From an uncultured Pseudanabaenaceae cyanobacterium (GTDB lineage: Bacteria; Cyanobacteriota; Cyanobacteriia; PCC-9006; JAAUQQ01), in NCBI GenBank assembly GCA_938017515.1, contig CALIJJ010000188.1:1-32093 (forward strand): a stretch of 32,093 nucleotides of DNA, in the 5' to 3' direction. Below the pieces are notes generated by a model that had not been told where the DNA came from, did no database searches, and was given only the letters and a program-made list of their open reading frames with translations. Positions 1 through 9,214 of this stretch are shown piece by piece (the stretch's first letter is position 1; every line of letters starts with the position of its first letter). The translations under genes were made by a program, and so were the position numbers.

Positions 1-311
1 AGTTGACCAGTTTCTTTGACGAGGACTTCTGGCTTAAAAGCTCTCAATCTATTACTCTGTCTAGGTTCTGGCGTCTTGACCGGAGCAGTGCCCCGTTCAG
101 CGCTTTACTAAAGTAACCCGACCTCACTTCTCTGTCAACACCCTGGTGAAAGTTTTTTTGGAAGGAACTGTAAATCTTGCGGAATCGGGATTTTTAGTAC
201 TTCATCACACAAAAATGGAAGGCCAAATTGTGATTAGCCCACAAAATCCTGGAGGGACTGACCAGGGTTGTTGTCATAATTGTGGGAACCGCATTCCGCA
301 GAGGGAGTCCT
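1..311. other. Intergenic region upstream of glyQ
   Basis: No convincing gene is seen here. One plus-strand frame is open from the left edge to a TAA at 114-116 (about 37 codons) but has no recognisable protein character. A TTGACC at 76-81 resembles a -35 box, but no good -10 lies at the usual distance. The stretch probably holds the glyQ promoter and leader; a purine-rich GAGGGAG at 301-307 is the likely glyQ ribosome binding site. Confidence 0.5.
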
Positions 312-1226
312 GTGAACTTTCAGTCCGTTATTGCCACGTTGAATCAGTTTTGGTCCGATCGCGGTTGCCTCATCGCTCAGCCCTATGACACTGAAAAGGG
401 TGCAGGAACCAAAAGTCCCCATACATTTTTGAGAGCGATCGGGCCGGAGCCCTGGTCGGTGGCCTACGTGGAACCTTGCCGCAGACCAGCCGATGGCCGA
501 TACGGAGAGAATCCCAATCGCGGGCAGCACTATTACCAGTATCAAGTTCTAATCAAGCCCTCCCCAGACAATATTCAAGAGGTCTATCTAGAATCCTTAC
601 AGGCATTGGGCATCGAACCGGCTGATCATGATGTTCGCTTTGTCGAAGACAACTGGGAGGATGCCGCCGTCGGAGCCTGGGGTACAGGTTGGGAAGTCTG
701 GCTCGATGGGATGGAGGTGACGCAGTTCACCTATTTCCAGCAATGTGGCGGTTTAGATTGCGATCCTGTTTCCATTGAGATCACCTATGGTCTGGAACGA
801 CTTGCGATCTACTTACAAGGGGTTAACTCGATCTTTGAGTTGAAGTGGAATGACCAGTTGACCTATGGCGACATCTTCTTGCAAAGCGAGATCGAAAATT
901 CAACCTATAACTTTGAGGGCTCAAATCCTGAGCTGTTGTTCAATCTATTTCAGCTCTATGAAACGGAAGCGAAACAGCTCATGAAGCGAAAATTGGTGAT
1001 TCCAGCCTATGAGCAGGTGCTGAAGTGCTCCCATACGTTTAATTTGCTCGAAGCCCGGGGCGTTATTTCCGTGACGGAACGAACACGTTATATCGGGCGA
1101 GTTCGGGGATTAGCAAGAAAAGTGGCTCAGCTACAGTTAGAGCAGCGCGAGGCGTTGGGTTTTCCATTGATCAAGACGGGAAAGGATAGTGCGGCACCGG
1201 TCAAAACCGCTGACCCCGTGGCTTAA
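312..1226 (+). CDS. glyQ: Glycyl-tRNA synthetase alpha subunit
   Basis: Catalytic alpha subunit of the bacterial alpha2/beta2 class II glycyl-tRNA synthetase, which charges tRNA-Gly with glycine in the cytoplasm. The family signature is clear throughout: [13 protein letters not shown] near the N-terminus, [19 protein letters not shown], the [14 protein letters not shown] segment and the FTYFQQCGG and [12 protein letters not shown] motifs. The start is taken as GTG at 312, not an upstream in-frame codon at 282, because homologues begin Met-Asn-Phe-Gln and GAGGGAG lies five bases before it. This gives 304 residues, close to the usual 290-300, with a short loose tail after residue 290. The beta subunit gene glyS is not in the window, as is common in cyanobacteria where the two genes are unlinked. 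Confidence 0.97.
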   Translation: MNFQSVIATLNQFWSDRGCLIAQPYDTEKGAGTKSPHTFLRAIGPEPWSVAYVEPCRRPADGRYGENPNRGQHYYQYQVLIKPSPDNIQEVYLESLQALGIEPADHDVRFVEDNWEDAAVGAWGTGWEVWLDGMEVTQFTYFQQCGGLDCDPVSIEITYGLERLAIYLQGVNSIFELKWNDQLTYGDIFLQSEIENSTYNFEGSNPELLFNLFQLYETEAKQLMKRKLVIPAYEQVLKCSHTFNLLEARGVISVTERTRYIGRVRGLARKVAQLQLEQREALGFPLIKTGKDSAAPVKTADPVA

Positions 1227-1359
1227 GCGCTACTAATTTCAGCAATACCTTTAATATTTGTAAAGACGGACCACGGGTTGGCTTCCGTCTGAGGGCGATC
1301 GCGTATCCCCAAAACCAAAGACGCGCAAGACGCATCAAATTTTAGAGAGGATATCGATC

Positions 1360-1836
1360 ATGAATATTGCTGAAATGCTGGAGCCCATCGCGGCCTCTTT
1401 TCGGAGTCTGGGAATTCCAGAACCCATTACCCACTGGGGACACCCCGCGATGATGGGAATCGTCGTGTTTGTCATGGGGTCTTACACCGCCTATGCAGGC
1501 TGGAAAGGCCGGTCGGCAACGGATGCTGAGGTCGCAGCCAAAAGTAAAGCCGATCACAAAAAGCTGGCACCGCTGGTTTTCCTATTTATTGCAACGGGCT
1601 ATACAGGAGGCGTGCTTTCCTTGGTGATGCAAAATCAGCCCATTTTCGAGAGTCCTCACTTCTGGACCGGCTCCATTGCCCTTGGTTTGCTGGCCACCAA
1701 CGGGCTGATTTCTCTGACAAAGTTTGCGGGAGAGAAACCACAGCTCCGCTCCGTCCATGCCTATGTGGGAAGCGCTGCAATGCTACTGTTGGTGGTCCAT
1801 GCAGCCTTCGGGGTGAAGCTAGGTCTCAGTTTCTAG
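1360..1836 (+). CDS. DUF4079 family four-helix membrane protein
   Basis: A 158-residue integral membrane protein of the DUF4079 type, found mainly in cyanobacteria and plastids; its biochemical role is not established. About four hydrophobic helices are visible, near residues 30-46, 70-90, 102-120 and 134-150. Histidines H25, H28, H100, H133 and H147 lie at or near helix ends, a layout reminiscent of cytochrome b561-like haem proteins, but haem binding is only an inference. The start is supported by GAGAGG at about 1343-1348. It lies 133 bases after glyQ and 47 bases before comEC on the same strand, so co-transcription with comEC is possible. Confidence 0.8.
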   Translation: MNIAEMLEPIAASFRSLGIPEPITHWGHPAMMGIVVFVMGSYTAYAGWKGRSATDAEVAAKSKADHKKLAPLVFLFIATGYTGGVLSLVMQNQPIFESPHFWTGSIALGLLATNGLISLTKFAGEKPQLRSVHAYVGSAAMLLLVVHAAFGVKLGLSF

Positions 1837-1883
1837 GCCCCCGAACTGCTCTGCCACCTTTAGCGAAGAACAATAGGTTAAAC

Positions 1884-4355
1884 ATGAAGCCCAAGGAAGG
1901 CTGGTTGCTACTGCTTGCTTATGTCGCGGGTTTGCTAGCGACAGGTCTTCCTTGGATGTATCAAGACTTTCCGCTAGCGGGGGTCTTTTTATTTTTGGTC
2001 GGTGCGATCGCGGCCCTAACCCTCCCCAGATTCTGGTGGAAAAGCCCTCAGCCTCGCATTCTCTTCCTGGCCGGATTTATTGCCCTATTCGCCACGCTCT
2101 ATTTAAGTTGGCGAATGCCTCACCCCGGACCCAAGGATGTCAGTTTACTGATTCCCCCCGAGGGAGAAGGTCAGTCCTTGCCGATTGTGACGTTGCGCGG
2201 AGAGGTGGATAGTTCACCGAAGCTAACCCGCAGCGATCGCGTCCAGCTCTGGCTCCAAACCACTCGCCTACTCGAAATTACGGGACGTACCAAGGCAGAG
2301 CAAACCACTGACACGGCTCGGGGGCGGGTGTATGTCACCGTTCCGCTCTTGCAAGGGACAGGATTGTATCCCGGTCAAATCGTCGATGTTACCGGCGTCC
2401 TCTATAAACCCCAGGCGGAAACCTATAAAGGTGGGTTTGATTTTTCGGAGTATTTGGCCCGCCAGGGTGGGTTTTCAGGATTGAGCGCCACCCAGGTGGC
2501 TGACACGGGACAGCGATCGCAACCCGGCCCCCTCTGGAAACTTCGTCGTCGCGTCATCCAATCCCAAACGAAAGCCCTAGACAGTCCACGCGGCCCCTTA
2601 CTCAGTTCCATGGTTCTGGGACGACGCAGTGTCGATTTGCCCTTCGCAACCCAAGATTTGTTCCGTCGTGTGGGTCTCTCCCACATCATTGCCGTCTCTG
2701 GTTTCCATGTGTCCTTAGTGCTGGGCTTTGTCTTGCAACTGATGCGGCGACGCTCAGCCAAGACAACCTTTGCCGCAGGAACCCTCACCTTACTACTGCT
2801 CCTGCTCATTACTGGGTTTCAGCCTTCGGTACTGCGCGCCGTTTTAATGGCTCAGGCTGCGCTGGTGGGGCTGATTGTGAAACGAAAAGCAAAACCCATC
2901 GGAGCCTTAATCGTCGCCGCAGGGTTACTGTTGCTGTTCAATCCGCTGTGGATTTGGGACCTAGGGTTTCAGTTGAGCTTTTTAGCCACCCTCGGGCTTT
3001 TGATTTCGGCACCGGGGTTGACTCGAGGGCTGGACTGGTTGCCCTTACCTTTGGCAGCGGCGATCGCCATTCCCATTGCCGCCACCCTCTGGACCCTGCC
3101 GCTCCAGCTGTTTCATTTTGGTCTGGTCTCGCCCTACAGCATTTTGGTCAATATCCTAACCACGCCCTTCGTCACCCTCAGCAGTGGATTAGGCTTTTTG
3201 AGTGCCGGATTCGCCATCATCTGGCAACCCGCAGGCGAATTTATCGCCATGCTCGCGGGCCCTGTGGTCAGCAGCTTGATTAGCATTGCCCGATTTTTTA
3301 GCAATTTACCGGGTAGTAGCTATGCCTTGGGCAAGCTGACGCTACCTCAGGTGGCCTGTCTCTATGGCATCTTGCTGTTGTTTTTGTGGAAGGCAATTTG
3401 GCGTCGGCGGGGCTGGATTGTGGCGATCGCCCTGGCAATGCTGACCATCATGCCGATGCAATACGCCCAAGCCGCGCGCGTTCAGATCACCGCATTATCC
3501 GCCAAGCCTCCCATCTTAGTGATCCAAGATCGCAACCAAACCGGATTGATCAATAGCGGCAATCCAGCCACCGTCCGCAGCACCGTGATGCCATTTCTTC
3601 AGCACCAGGGCATCAATCGACTGGACTGGGTCGTCACCACCGTATCGACCAACGACGATCGACGGGGGTGGCTGCGGCTGCTCAACAGCATTCCTGTGAA
3701 TCAGTTCTATGAACTCAATTGGACAGCCACCCTTGCTCCCCCCCAAACGGCGATTATTCCTCCCATTGACCCAGGAACAGCACCGGCTCTCACAACGCCA
3801 CTCACCACCTCCGCTTCAGATGCAGCCCCCAATCCTGCAACAGCCTCGCCCACACCGGCGGCTGAACCCTCAATTCCCAATTCGGATGTACCGGAGAGCT
3901 GGATGGTTCAAGCCCTGCAGGCCGTCCTCAGCGGTCACGATGCGACCTATGCCTCCATTCAGCCAGGCCAGAGCCTCAATGCAGGTCGAGGTGTCATCAC
4001 CATCGACCCCAGTAGTCCCAATACCTGGCACTATCAGCGAGGCGAGCAACGCTGGTTATGGATGTTTAATTTGGATCGCAGTCGTCAGGCGGCGATCGCG
4101 AAAAGTATCGCGTTAGACCCCGTTAGTGTCCTGTGGTGGTCCGGCGAAGAGCTATCGCGGGAACTGATCGAAAAGATTCAGCCCAAGGTGGCGATCGCCG
4201 CCGCCAAAACCCTACAACCCGATACGCTCCGCCTCCTGCTCGACAACGAAATTCCTGCCTACTGGACCGGTCGAGACGGCGCCATCCAATGGACACTTCC
4301 CAACAATGTTCAACCCACTCGCGAAGTGCTGGAAGTCGAAACCTCTCCTCTCTGA
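1884..4355 (+). CDS. comEC: ComEC/Rec2 family DNA-uptake channel protein
   Basis: An 823-residue polytopic membrane protein of the ComEC/Rec2 family, which carries single-stranded DNA across the inner membrane during natural transformation. Residues 1-75 are hydrophobic helices; 100-215 form the soluble DUF4131-like domain with the typical GRVYVTVP and FDFSEYLARQG segments; 230-530 are the competence domain, including LSHIIAVSGFHVSLV and FQLSFLATLGLL. The C-terminal 290 residues align in order with the usual metallo-beta-lactamase region but lack its metal ligands: the HxHxDH position reads TVSTNDDRRG and the later HHGS position reads LWWSGEE. A Pro/Ala/Thr/Ser-rich spacer of about 50 residues (3760-3895) splits this region. 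Many GCGATCGC octamers in the gene argue for long residence in this genome. Confidence 0.9.
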   Translation: MKPKEGWLLLLAYVAGLLATGLPWMYQDFPLAGVFLFLVGAIAALTLPRFWWKSPQPRILFLAGFIALFATLYLSWRMPHPGPKDVSLLIPPEGEGQSLPIVTLRGEVDSSPKLTRSDRVQLWLQTTRLLEITGRTKAEQTTDTARGRVYVTVPLLQGTGLYPGQIVDVTGVLYKPQAETYKGGFDFSEYLARQGGFSGLSATQVADTGQRSQPGPLWKLRRRVIQSQTKALDSPRGPLLSSMVLGRRSVDLPFATQDLFRRVGLSHIIAVSGFHVSLVLGFVLQLMRRRSAKTTFAAGTLTLLLLLLITGFQPSVLRAVLMAQAALVGLIVKRKAKPIGALIVAAGLLLLFNPLWIWDLGFQLSFLATLGLLISAPGLTRGLDWLPLPLAAAIAIPIAATLWTLPLQLFHFGLVSPYSILVNILTTPFVTLSSGLGFLSAGFAIIWQPAGEFIAMLAGPVVSSLISIARFFSNLPGSSYALGKLTLPQVACLYGILLLFLWKAIWRRRGWIVAIALAMLTIMPMQYAQAARVQITALSAKPPILVIQDRNQTGLINSGNPATVRSTVMPFLQHQGINRLDWVVTTVSTNDDRRGWLRLLNSIPVNQFYELNWTATLAPPQTAIIPPIDPGTAPALTTPLTTSASDAAPNPATASPTPAAEPSIPNSDVPESWMVQALQAVLSGHDATYASIQPGQSLNAGRGVITIDPSSPNTWHYQRGEQRWLWMFNLDRSRQAAIAKSIALDPVSVLWWSGEELSRELIEKIQPKVAIAAAKTLQPDTLRLLLDNEIPAYWTGRDGAIQWTLPNNVQPTREVLEVETSPL

Positions 4356-4483
4356 CCTCACTTCTAACCCTTGCCTCTAGCCCTCGCAATTAGCCTCTAA
4401 TCCTTCTCTCAATCAAAGAAGAAGCCTGAACCGGTCCCAGCCAAAGCGATCGAAGCTGCTATATTGTTTAACGTCACCAAACT

Positions 4484-4568
4484 GGAGAGGTGGCAGAGCG
4501 GTTGAATGCGCTTGACTCGAAATCAAGTATAGGGAGACCTATCGGGGGTTCGAATCCCCCCCTCTCCG
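4484..4568 (+). tRNA. tRNA-Ser (anticodon CGA)
   Basis: Full class II cloverleaf. The acceptor stem GGAGAGG (4484-4490) pairs with CCTCTCC (4561-4567), with G4568 as discriminator. The anticodon stem is CTTGA/TCAAG (4511-4515 and 4523-4527), with loop CTCGAAA giving anticodon CGA at 4518-4520, reading UCG. A long variable arm follows, as expected for serine. The T arm is GGGGG-TTCGAAT-CCCCC (4544-4560). CCA is not encoded. A TATATT at 4460-4465 is a plausible -10 box, but no -35 is clear. Confidence 0.97.
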
Positions 4569-4617
4569 TCTTAATCCTTTAGGTTCGCTTTACGAGCGGT
4601 TTTCAGCCGCATCAGCT

Positions 4618-5826
4618 ATGGCTGCGTCCCCTAAATATGCACTCATCCATGAGTGGCTCACCCCCAAAGCAACAGGGGGGTCGGAGCTGGTGGTTGAGCA
4701 AATTCTGCAGCATGTGGAGGCAGACCTGTTTGCGCTGATTGATTTTGAATCGCGCAATCCTGAGAGCTATCTGTATGGACGGAGCATCGGCCACACATTC
4801 CTACAGCATTTTCCAAAGGCAGAAAGCGGGGTCCAGAAATACCTCCCCTTGTTGCCCTTTGCCATCGAACAGCTTGATCTGCGCGGCTACGATGTCATTC
4901 TCTCGTCCTCCCACGCCGTCGCCAAAGGGATTCTGGCAGCCCCCCAGCAACTGCACATTTGTTACTGCCACAGCCCCATGCGCTACGCCTGGGACCTCAC
5001 CTATGAATATTTAGAGCGCAGCAGAGCTGGGAAAGGCATTCCTGGAGTCCTTGCCCGCTATCTACTCCATCGCATCCGCCAGTGGGATGTGATTTCGGCC
5101 AATCGAGTGGATTATTTTATTGCCAACTCCCAGCACACGGCCCGGCGTATCTGGCGCTGCTATCGCCGCAGGGCAGAGGTGATTTATCCCCCCGTGAACC
5201 TGAAGCGCTTTCCCTTGCACCGGGAAAAAGAAGATTTTTATTTGGTCGTCGCCAGACTGGTTAGCTACAAGCAAGTGCCGTTAATTGTGCGTGCCTTCAG
5301 CCAACTGAAGCTTCCCCTCGTGGTTATTGGTGGAGGAACGGACTTTGAGGAGGTGGAGGCGATCGCCAAAACAGCCCCCCACGGCAATATCAATATCCTG
5401 GGTCCGCAACCCAATGCCGTCGTTGAACAATACATGGCCAAGGCCAAGGCATTTATCTACGCCGCCTGCGAAGATTTCGGCATCAGCTTAGTCGAGGCCC
5501 AAGCCTGCGGCACCCCCGTTATCGCCTACGGCGCTGGGGGCGCCCTAGAAACCGTCAAGGATGCAAAACAGCATCCAGATCTTCCGACATCTGAGCACAC
5601 TGGCATTTTGTTTGATGCTCAAACCGAGGCATCCCTTATTACCGCTGTGGAACACTTTGAAGCCACAGCTCATCAGTTCCAAGGCGACCACATTCGACAT
5701 CATGCGGAACGCTTTTCAGAAGCTGTATTTGGACAACGGTACTTAGCATATGTTGAAAACTGTCAAAGACAATTCCTCACCCACACGCCTCCAAATCCAG
5801 TTGAAATGAGTCTATCCCCACCATGA
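4618..5826 (+). CDS. GT4-family glycosyltransferase (WbaZ-like)
   Basis: A 402-residue GT-B fold glycosyltransferase of family GT4, of the subgroup that includes the mannosyltransferase WbaZ. The N-terminal acceptor half starts IHEWLTPKATGGSELVVEQ, the usual glycine-rich loop. The donor half shows VVARLVSYKQVPLIVRAF (210-227), VVIGGGTDFEEVEA, and the EX7E motif at E285/E293 followed by ACGTPVIAYGAGGALETV. It likely adds a sugar, perhaps mannose or fucose from a GDP donor, to a lipid-linked or surface glycan on the cytoplasmic face of the membrane. It begins 49 bases after tRNA-Ser and precedes a sugar transferase, gmd and fcl on the same strand, which supports an exopolysaccharide role. The exact donor and acceptor cannot be read from sequence. 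No strong ribosome binding site precedes the ATG. Confidence 0.88.
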   Translation: MAASPKYALIHEWLTPKATGGSELVVEQILQHVEADLFALIDFESRNPESYLYGRSIGHTFLQHFPKAESGVQKYLPLLPFAIEQLDLRGYDVILSSSHAVAKGILAAPQQLHICYCHSPMRYAWDLTYEYLERSRAGKGIPGVLARYLLHRIRQWDVISANRVDYFIANSQHTARRIWRCYRRRAEVIYPPVNLKRFPLHREKEDFYLVVARLVSYKQVPLIVRAFSQLKLPLVVIGGGTDFEEVEAIAKTAPHGNINILGPQPNAVVEQYMAKAKAFIYAACEDFGISLVEAQACGTPVIAYGAGGALETVKDAKQHPDLPTSEHTGILFDAQTEASLITAVEHFEATAHQFQGDHIRHHAERFSEAVFGQRYLAYVENCQRQFLTHTPPNPVEMSLSPP

Positions 5827-5849
5827 TTTGCAACAAAGTCTGGGGGATA

Positions 5850-5867
5850 GACACAATCAATTGTGTC
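5850..5867. other. Inverted repeat after the GT4 gene
   Basis: GACACAAT and ATTGTGTC form a perfect 8-base inverted repeat around two bases, 23 bases after the glycosyltransferase stop. A second small one, CCTTCA-T-TGAAGG, lies at 5885-5897. Neither is followed by a T run, so a factor-independent terminator is not supported. An operator or mRNA-end hairpin is possible. Confidence 0.35.
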
Positions 5868-5970
5868 CCTTGAGCAACAGAAATCCTTCATTGAAGGCTA
5901 TGATCAGCCTGATTCTTTTCGCCAGAGCCGAGGCCATTGGCCTATCGCTCTACGTTAGGTTTCGTGTGGT

Positions 5971-6726
5971 GTGAACGGAATATTCGTCATGACTGGGAAC
6001 CGGCAAGCTATTGCTGAAAAACGAGAGCGATCGCTGGCGCGCAAGCCTGCAACTTTTCCAATTTTTTTCCCTTCTCGCCGCCAGAGCCAGGGACTGCTGC
6101 GTTACTTAGACGGTCCTAAGACTAAACGGGGCTTTGACATTGTTTTTTCAGCATTGGTCCTGACCCTAGGGTCACCGCTTTACCTGCTGGTTGCGCTCCT
6201 GGTTAAGATCGCATCGCCAGGCCCAATTTTCTATGCACAGCGACGCGTGGGCAAGAACAGTCAACGATTTACCTGCATCAAGTTCCGCACCATGGTGGTA
6301 GATGCAGAGCAGGTACTAGAGACGCTCGTCAACGAAAACCCTGAACTTCATCAGGAATTCCAGCAGAACTTCAAACTCAAACAAGACCCTCGCATCACCC
6401 GCATCGGTCAATTCATGCGTATGACCAGCCTGGATGAACTCCCCCAGTTTTGGAACGTTCTCAAGGGCGACATGAGCGTTGTCGGACCTCGTCCCCTCGT
6501 CCCCGACGAACTTCATCGCTACGGCAGCGCTATCCACACAGTCCTTCAGGTCAAACCGGGCATCACTGGGCTGTGGCAAGTATCCGGCCGCAACGACATC
6601 CCCTACGAACGTCGTATCCAGATTGATGCTTCCTACAGCCGCTTTCATACCTTCCAGATGGATCTCTGGGTCATTCTCAAAACAGTTCGAGTCGTTCTTT
6701 TCCCGAAGGGCAACGGAGCCTACTAA
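5971..6726 (+). CDS. Exopolysaccharide sugar transferase (undecaprenyl-phosphate sugar-1-P transferase type)
   Basis: A 251-residue bacterial sugar transferase (PF02397 type), the class of initiating phosphoglycosyl transferases that moves a sugar-1-phosphate from a nucleotide sugar onto a polyprenyl phosphate. Motifs in order: KRGFDI at 52-57; one hydrophobic re-entrant or membrane helix at 58-82; ASPGPIFYAQRRVG; KFRTM at 104-108; DPRITRIG at 139-146; LDELPQFWNVLKGDMS; SVVGPRP at 169-175; and GITGLWQVSGRND near 198-209. It is the short form, without the N-terminal multi-helix domain of WbaP. The reading frame opens with GTG at 5971; an ATG at 5989 (codon 7) is an equally plausible start. Together with the preceding glycosyltransferase and following gmd/fcl it forms a polysaccharide block. 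Confidence 0.93.
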   Translation: MNGIFVMTGNRQAIAEKRERSLARKPATFPIFFPSRRQSQGLLRYLDGPKTKRGFDIVFSALVLTLGSPLYLLVALLVKIASPGPIFYAQRRVGKNSQRFTCIKFRTMVVDAEQVLETLVNENPELHQEFQQNFKLKQDPRITRIGQFMRMTSLDELPQFWNVLKGDMSVVGPRPLVPDELHRYGSAIHTVLQVKPGITGLWQVSGRNDIPYERRIQIDASYSRFHTFQMDLWVILKTVRVVLFPKGNGAY

Positions 6727-6982
6727 GTCAGGGCTTTCGCAATAGTTCGCAGTAGCAGCGAGAAGAGCCCAATTCCCTTCTACCGAAGAAAGTACGCATA
6801 GTCTCTAGAGAAAATTGCTACATTAGACGATGTACGAGTCCGTATTTTGGGCAGCCTGAAGGATAAGAATCTTGAAACATCGTTGGCATTCCCAGGCAGT
6901 CCTATAGGCCCGAGAATTTAAAGCAACCACGGTGTTTTAAGCAAAGCATTTATCTACATCATCAAAGACACGAGAGGCAAGC

Positions 6983-8059
6983 ATGACGAGCCAGAAGCGC
7001 GCCCTGATTACGGGGATTACAGGTCAGGACGGTTCCTATCTGAGTGAGCTGCTATTGGAAAAGGGCTATGAAGTGCATGGCATCATTCGCCGCACTTCGA
7101 CCTTCAATACCGATCGCCTTGACCACATGTATGTGGATCCTCACTCTGAAGAGGCCAAACTGTTTCTCCACTACGGCGACCTAACTGACGGCACGACGCT
7201 GCGTCGCCTGGTTGAGCAAGTTCAGCCCCAAGAGGTCTATAACCTGGGTGCGCAGTCTCACGTGCGCGTCAGTTTTGATGCTCCTGAATACACAGTTGAC
7301 TCCGTTGGCATGGGCACGCTGCGTATTCTGGAAGCCGTTCGCGACTACCAGCAACGCACGGGTAGTGAAGTTCGCTACTACCAAGCGGGCTCTTCCGAGA
7401 TGTACGGCAAGGTTCAAGAAGTTCCTCAGTCTGAGAAGACACCGTTCTACCCCCGCAGTCCCTATGCCTGCGCCAAGGTCTACGGTCACTGGCAAACCAT
7501 CAACTACCGTGAGTCCTACGATATGTTTGCCTGCAATGGCATTCTGTTTAACCATGAGTCTCCCCGCCGTGGTGAAACCTTCGTAACCCGTAAAGTGACT
7601 CGGGCGATCGCTCGTATTGTTGCAGGCACCCAGAAGAAGCTCTACATGGGCAACCTGGATTCCAAGCGTGACTGGGGCTATGCCAAGGACTACGTCAAAG
7701 CCATGTGGCTGATGCTTCAACAGGAAGAAGCAGATGACTATGTCGTCGCGACGGGGGAGACCTATTCCGTGCGTGAGTTCCTACAAGTCGCCTTCAGCCA
7801 CGTCAACCTCAACTGGGAAGACTATGTGGCCTTCGATGAGCGCTACCTGCGTCCCGCAGAAGTGGAATTGCTCATCGGCGACCCCACCAAAGCCAAGCAA
7901 AAGCTGGGCTGGGAGCCCTCCGTAACCTTTGAAGGCCTCGTCAAGCTGATGGTAGATGCAGACCTGCGGGCACTCGGCCTGGTGCCTTTGAACGGTAGCC
8001 AGCCCTCCCCCGCAACCGACATCGCCACCACTCGCACCATCGTCGGCAGTCTGAACTAA
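6983..8059 (+). CDS. gmd: GDP-mannose 4,6-dehydratase
   Basis: A 358-residue short-chain dehydrogenase/reductase-fold enzyme that converts GDP-D-mannose to GDP-4-keto-6-deoxy-D-mannose in the cytoplasm, the first step to GDP-L-fucose. Visible are the NADP-binding GITGQDG at residues 11-17, [35 protein letters not shown] at 137-139, the catalytic YxxxK at Y161/K165 and [20 protein letters not shown]. Length matches the family. The ATG at 6983 is preceded by GAGAGG. The next gene is the GDP-fucose synthase, so the two-step pathway is complete here. The 256-base spacer upstream probably contains its own promoter, but no clear boxes were found. Confidence 0.97.
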   Translation: MTSQKRALITGITGQDGSYLSELLLEKGYEVHGIIRRTSTFNTDRLDHMYVDPHSEEAKLFLHYGDLTDGTTLRRLVEQVQPQEVYNLGAQSHVRVSFDAPEYTVDSVGMGTLRILEAVRDYQQRTGSEVRYYQAGSSEMYGKVQEVPQSEKTPFYPRSPYACAKVYGHWQTINYRESYDMFACNGILFNHESPRRGETFVTRKVTRAIARIVAGTQKKLYMGNLDSKRDWGYAKDYVKAMWLMLQQEEADDYVVATGETYSVREFLQVAFSHVNLNWEDYVAFDERYLRPAEVELLIGDPTKAKQKLGWEPSVTFEGLVKLMVDADLRALGLVPLNGSQPSPATDIATTRTIVGSLN

Positions 8060-8242
8060 CGTTCGGTCCGTCCTAGGTTCATTGGTCGGTTGGGTCACGC
8101 AACGCACGCGCCCAAAAGCCAACGCCAGCGCCACTGGCTTCGGGTACGCAACGTTCTAGCCAGCCGGCCAATGACAAGCCAGTTAGTAGTCAAGGGTGCG
8201 CCACATCTCAATTTTTTACTCAAGATGGAGTCGCACATCATC

Positions 8243-9214
8243 ATGTCAGCCCCCATGGATCTCAGCAGCAAGAAAATTTTGGTTACCGGCGGCGCAGGCT
8301 TCCTCGGAAAGCAAGTCGTCGACCAGCTAGTGAAAGCTGGTGCACAAGCAGAAAATATTTTGGTTCCCCGCTCCCGTGACTATGACCTCTGCGAAATGGA
8401 AGCGTGCAAGCGTGCCGTAGACGGTCAGGATGTGGTGATTCACCTGGCAGCTCATGTCGGTGGCATTGGTCTCAACCGCGAGAAACCTGCAGAGCTGTTC
8501 TACGACAATTTGATGATGGGCACGCAGTTGATTCATGCGGCGTATCAGGCAGGCGTTGAGAAGTTCACCTGCGTCGGCACCATCTGCGCCTATCCCAAAT
8601 TTACGCCGGTTCCTTTCAAGGAAGAGGACATTTGGAACGGCTACCCCGAAGAAACCAATGCCCCCTATGGCATCGCCAAGAAGGCTTTGTTGGTACAACT
8701 TCAGGCCTATCGTCAGCAGTACGGTTTTGACGGCATTTATCTGCTGCCCGTGAATCTGTATGGCCCTGAGGACAATTTTGACACTAGCAGCTCCCACGTG
8801 ATTCCGGCGCTGATTCGTAAGGTCCATGAGGCGAAGGAGCGGGGCGATCGCACCATTCCCGTCTGGGGTGACGGCAGCCCCACCCGCGAGTTCCTCTACT
8901 CCACCGATGCAGCGCGCGGCATCGTCATGGGCACCCAGTCCTACAGTCACGAAGACCCCATCAATCTGGGCACGGGCTACGAAATTTCCATCCGCGACCT
9001 AATCACGCTGATCTGCGAGGTAATGGAATACGACGGTGAGCTAGTCTACGAAACCGACAAGCCCAACGGTCAACCCCGTCGCTGCCTCGATACCGAGAAG
9101 GCGAAGGCAGCCTTTGGCTTTGAAGCTCAGATGGAGTTCCGTGAAGGTCTGAAGCGCACGGTGGAGTGGTACCGCGAGAATGCAGCACCGGCCCCTCAGT
9201 TGGCTGCCGTTTAG
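8243..9214 (+). CDS. fcl: GDP-L-fucose synthase
   Basis: NADPH-dependent 3,5-epimerase/4-reductase that completes GDP-L-fucose synthesis from the Gmd product. With ATG 8243 the protein has 323 residues, like its homologues. The frame is open back to 8090, but that extension is Arg/His-rich and unlike the family, so it is rejected; ATG 8225 and 8255 remain alternatives. Features are the Rossmann GGAGFLG at 16-22, [18 protein letters not shown], the VGTICAYPK segment where a Thr (T113) stands at the usual catalytic Ser position, the YxxxK pair Y142/K146 and [13 protein letters not shown]. The TAG stop (9212-9214) overlaps the TAA of the convergent lepB gene. Confidence 0.95.
   Translation: MSAPMDLSSKKILVTGGAGFLGKQVVDQLVKAGAQAENILVPRSRDYDLCEMEACKRAVDGQDVVIHLAAHVGGIGLNREKPAELFYDNLMMGTQLIHAAYQAGVEKFTCVGTICAYPKFTPVPFKEEDIWNGYPEETNAPYGIAKKALLVQLQAYRQQYGFDGIYLLPVNLYGPEDNFDTSSSHVIPALIRKVHEAKERGDRTIPVWGDGSPTREFLYSTDAARGIVMGTQSYSHEDPINLGTGYEISIRDLITLICEVMEYDGELVYETDKPNGQPRRCLDTEKAKAAFGFEAQMEFREGLKRTVEWYRENAAPAPQLAAV

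Noticed and set aside
146..545. Short open frames on both strands ahead of and over the glyQ start
   Set aside because: They overlap the clear glyQ gene or have no family character; glyQ explains the coding signal from 312.
1264..1290. AGACGGA/TCCGTCT hairpin after glyQ as a terminator
   Set aside because: Only 7 bp around a 13-base loop, with no T run after it.
4484..4620. tRNA-Ser as an integration site for the polysaccharide block
   Set aside because: No second copy of the tRNA 3' end and no integrase were found in the window.
8090..8242. N-terminal extension of fcl
   Set aside because: The extra residues are Arg/His-rich, unlike the family, and the Rossmann strand starts normally from the later ATG.
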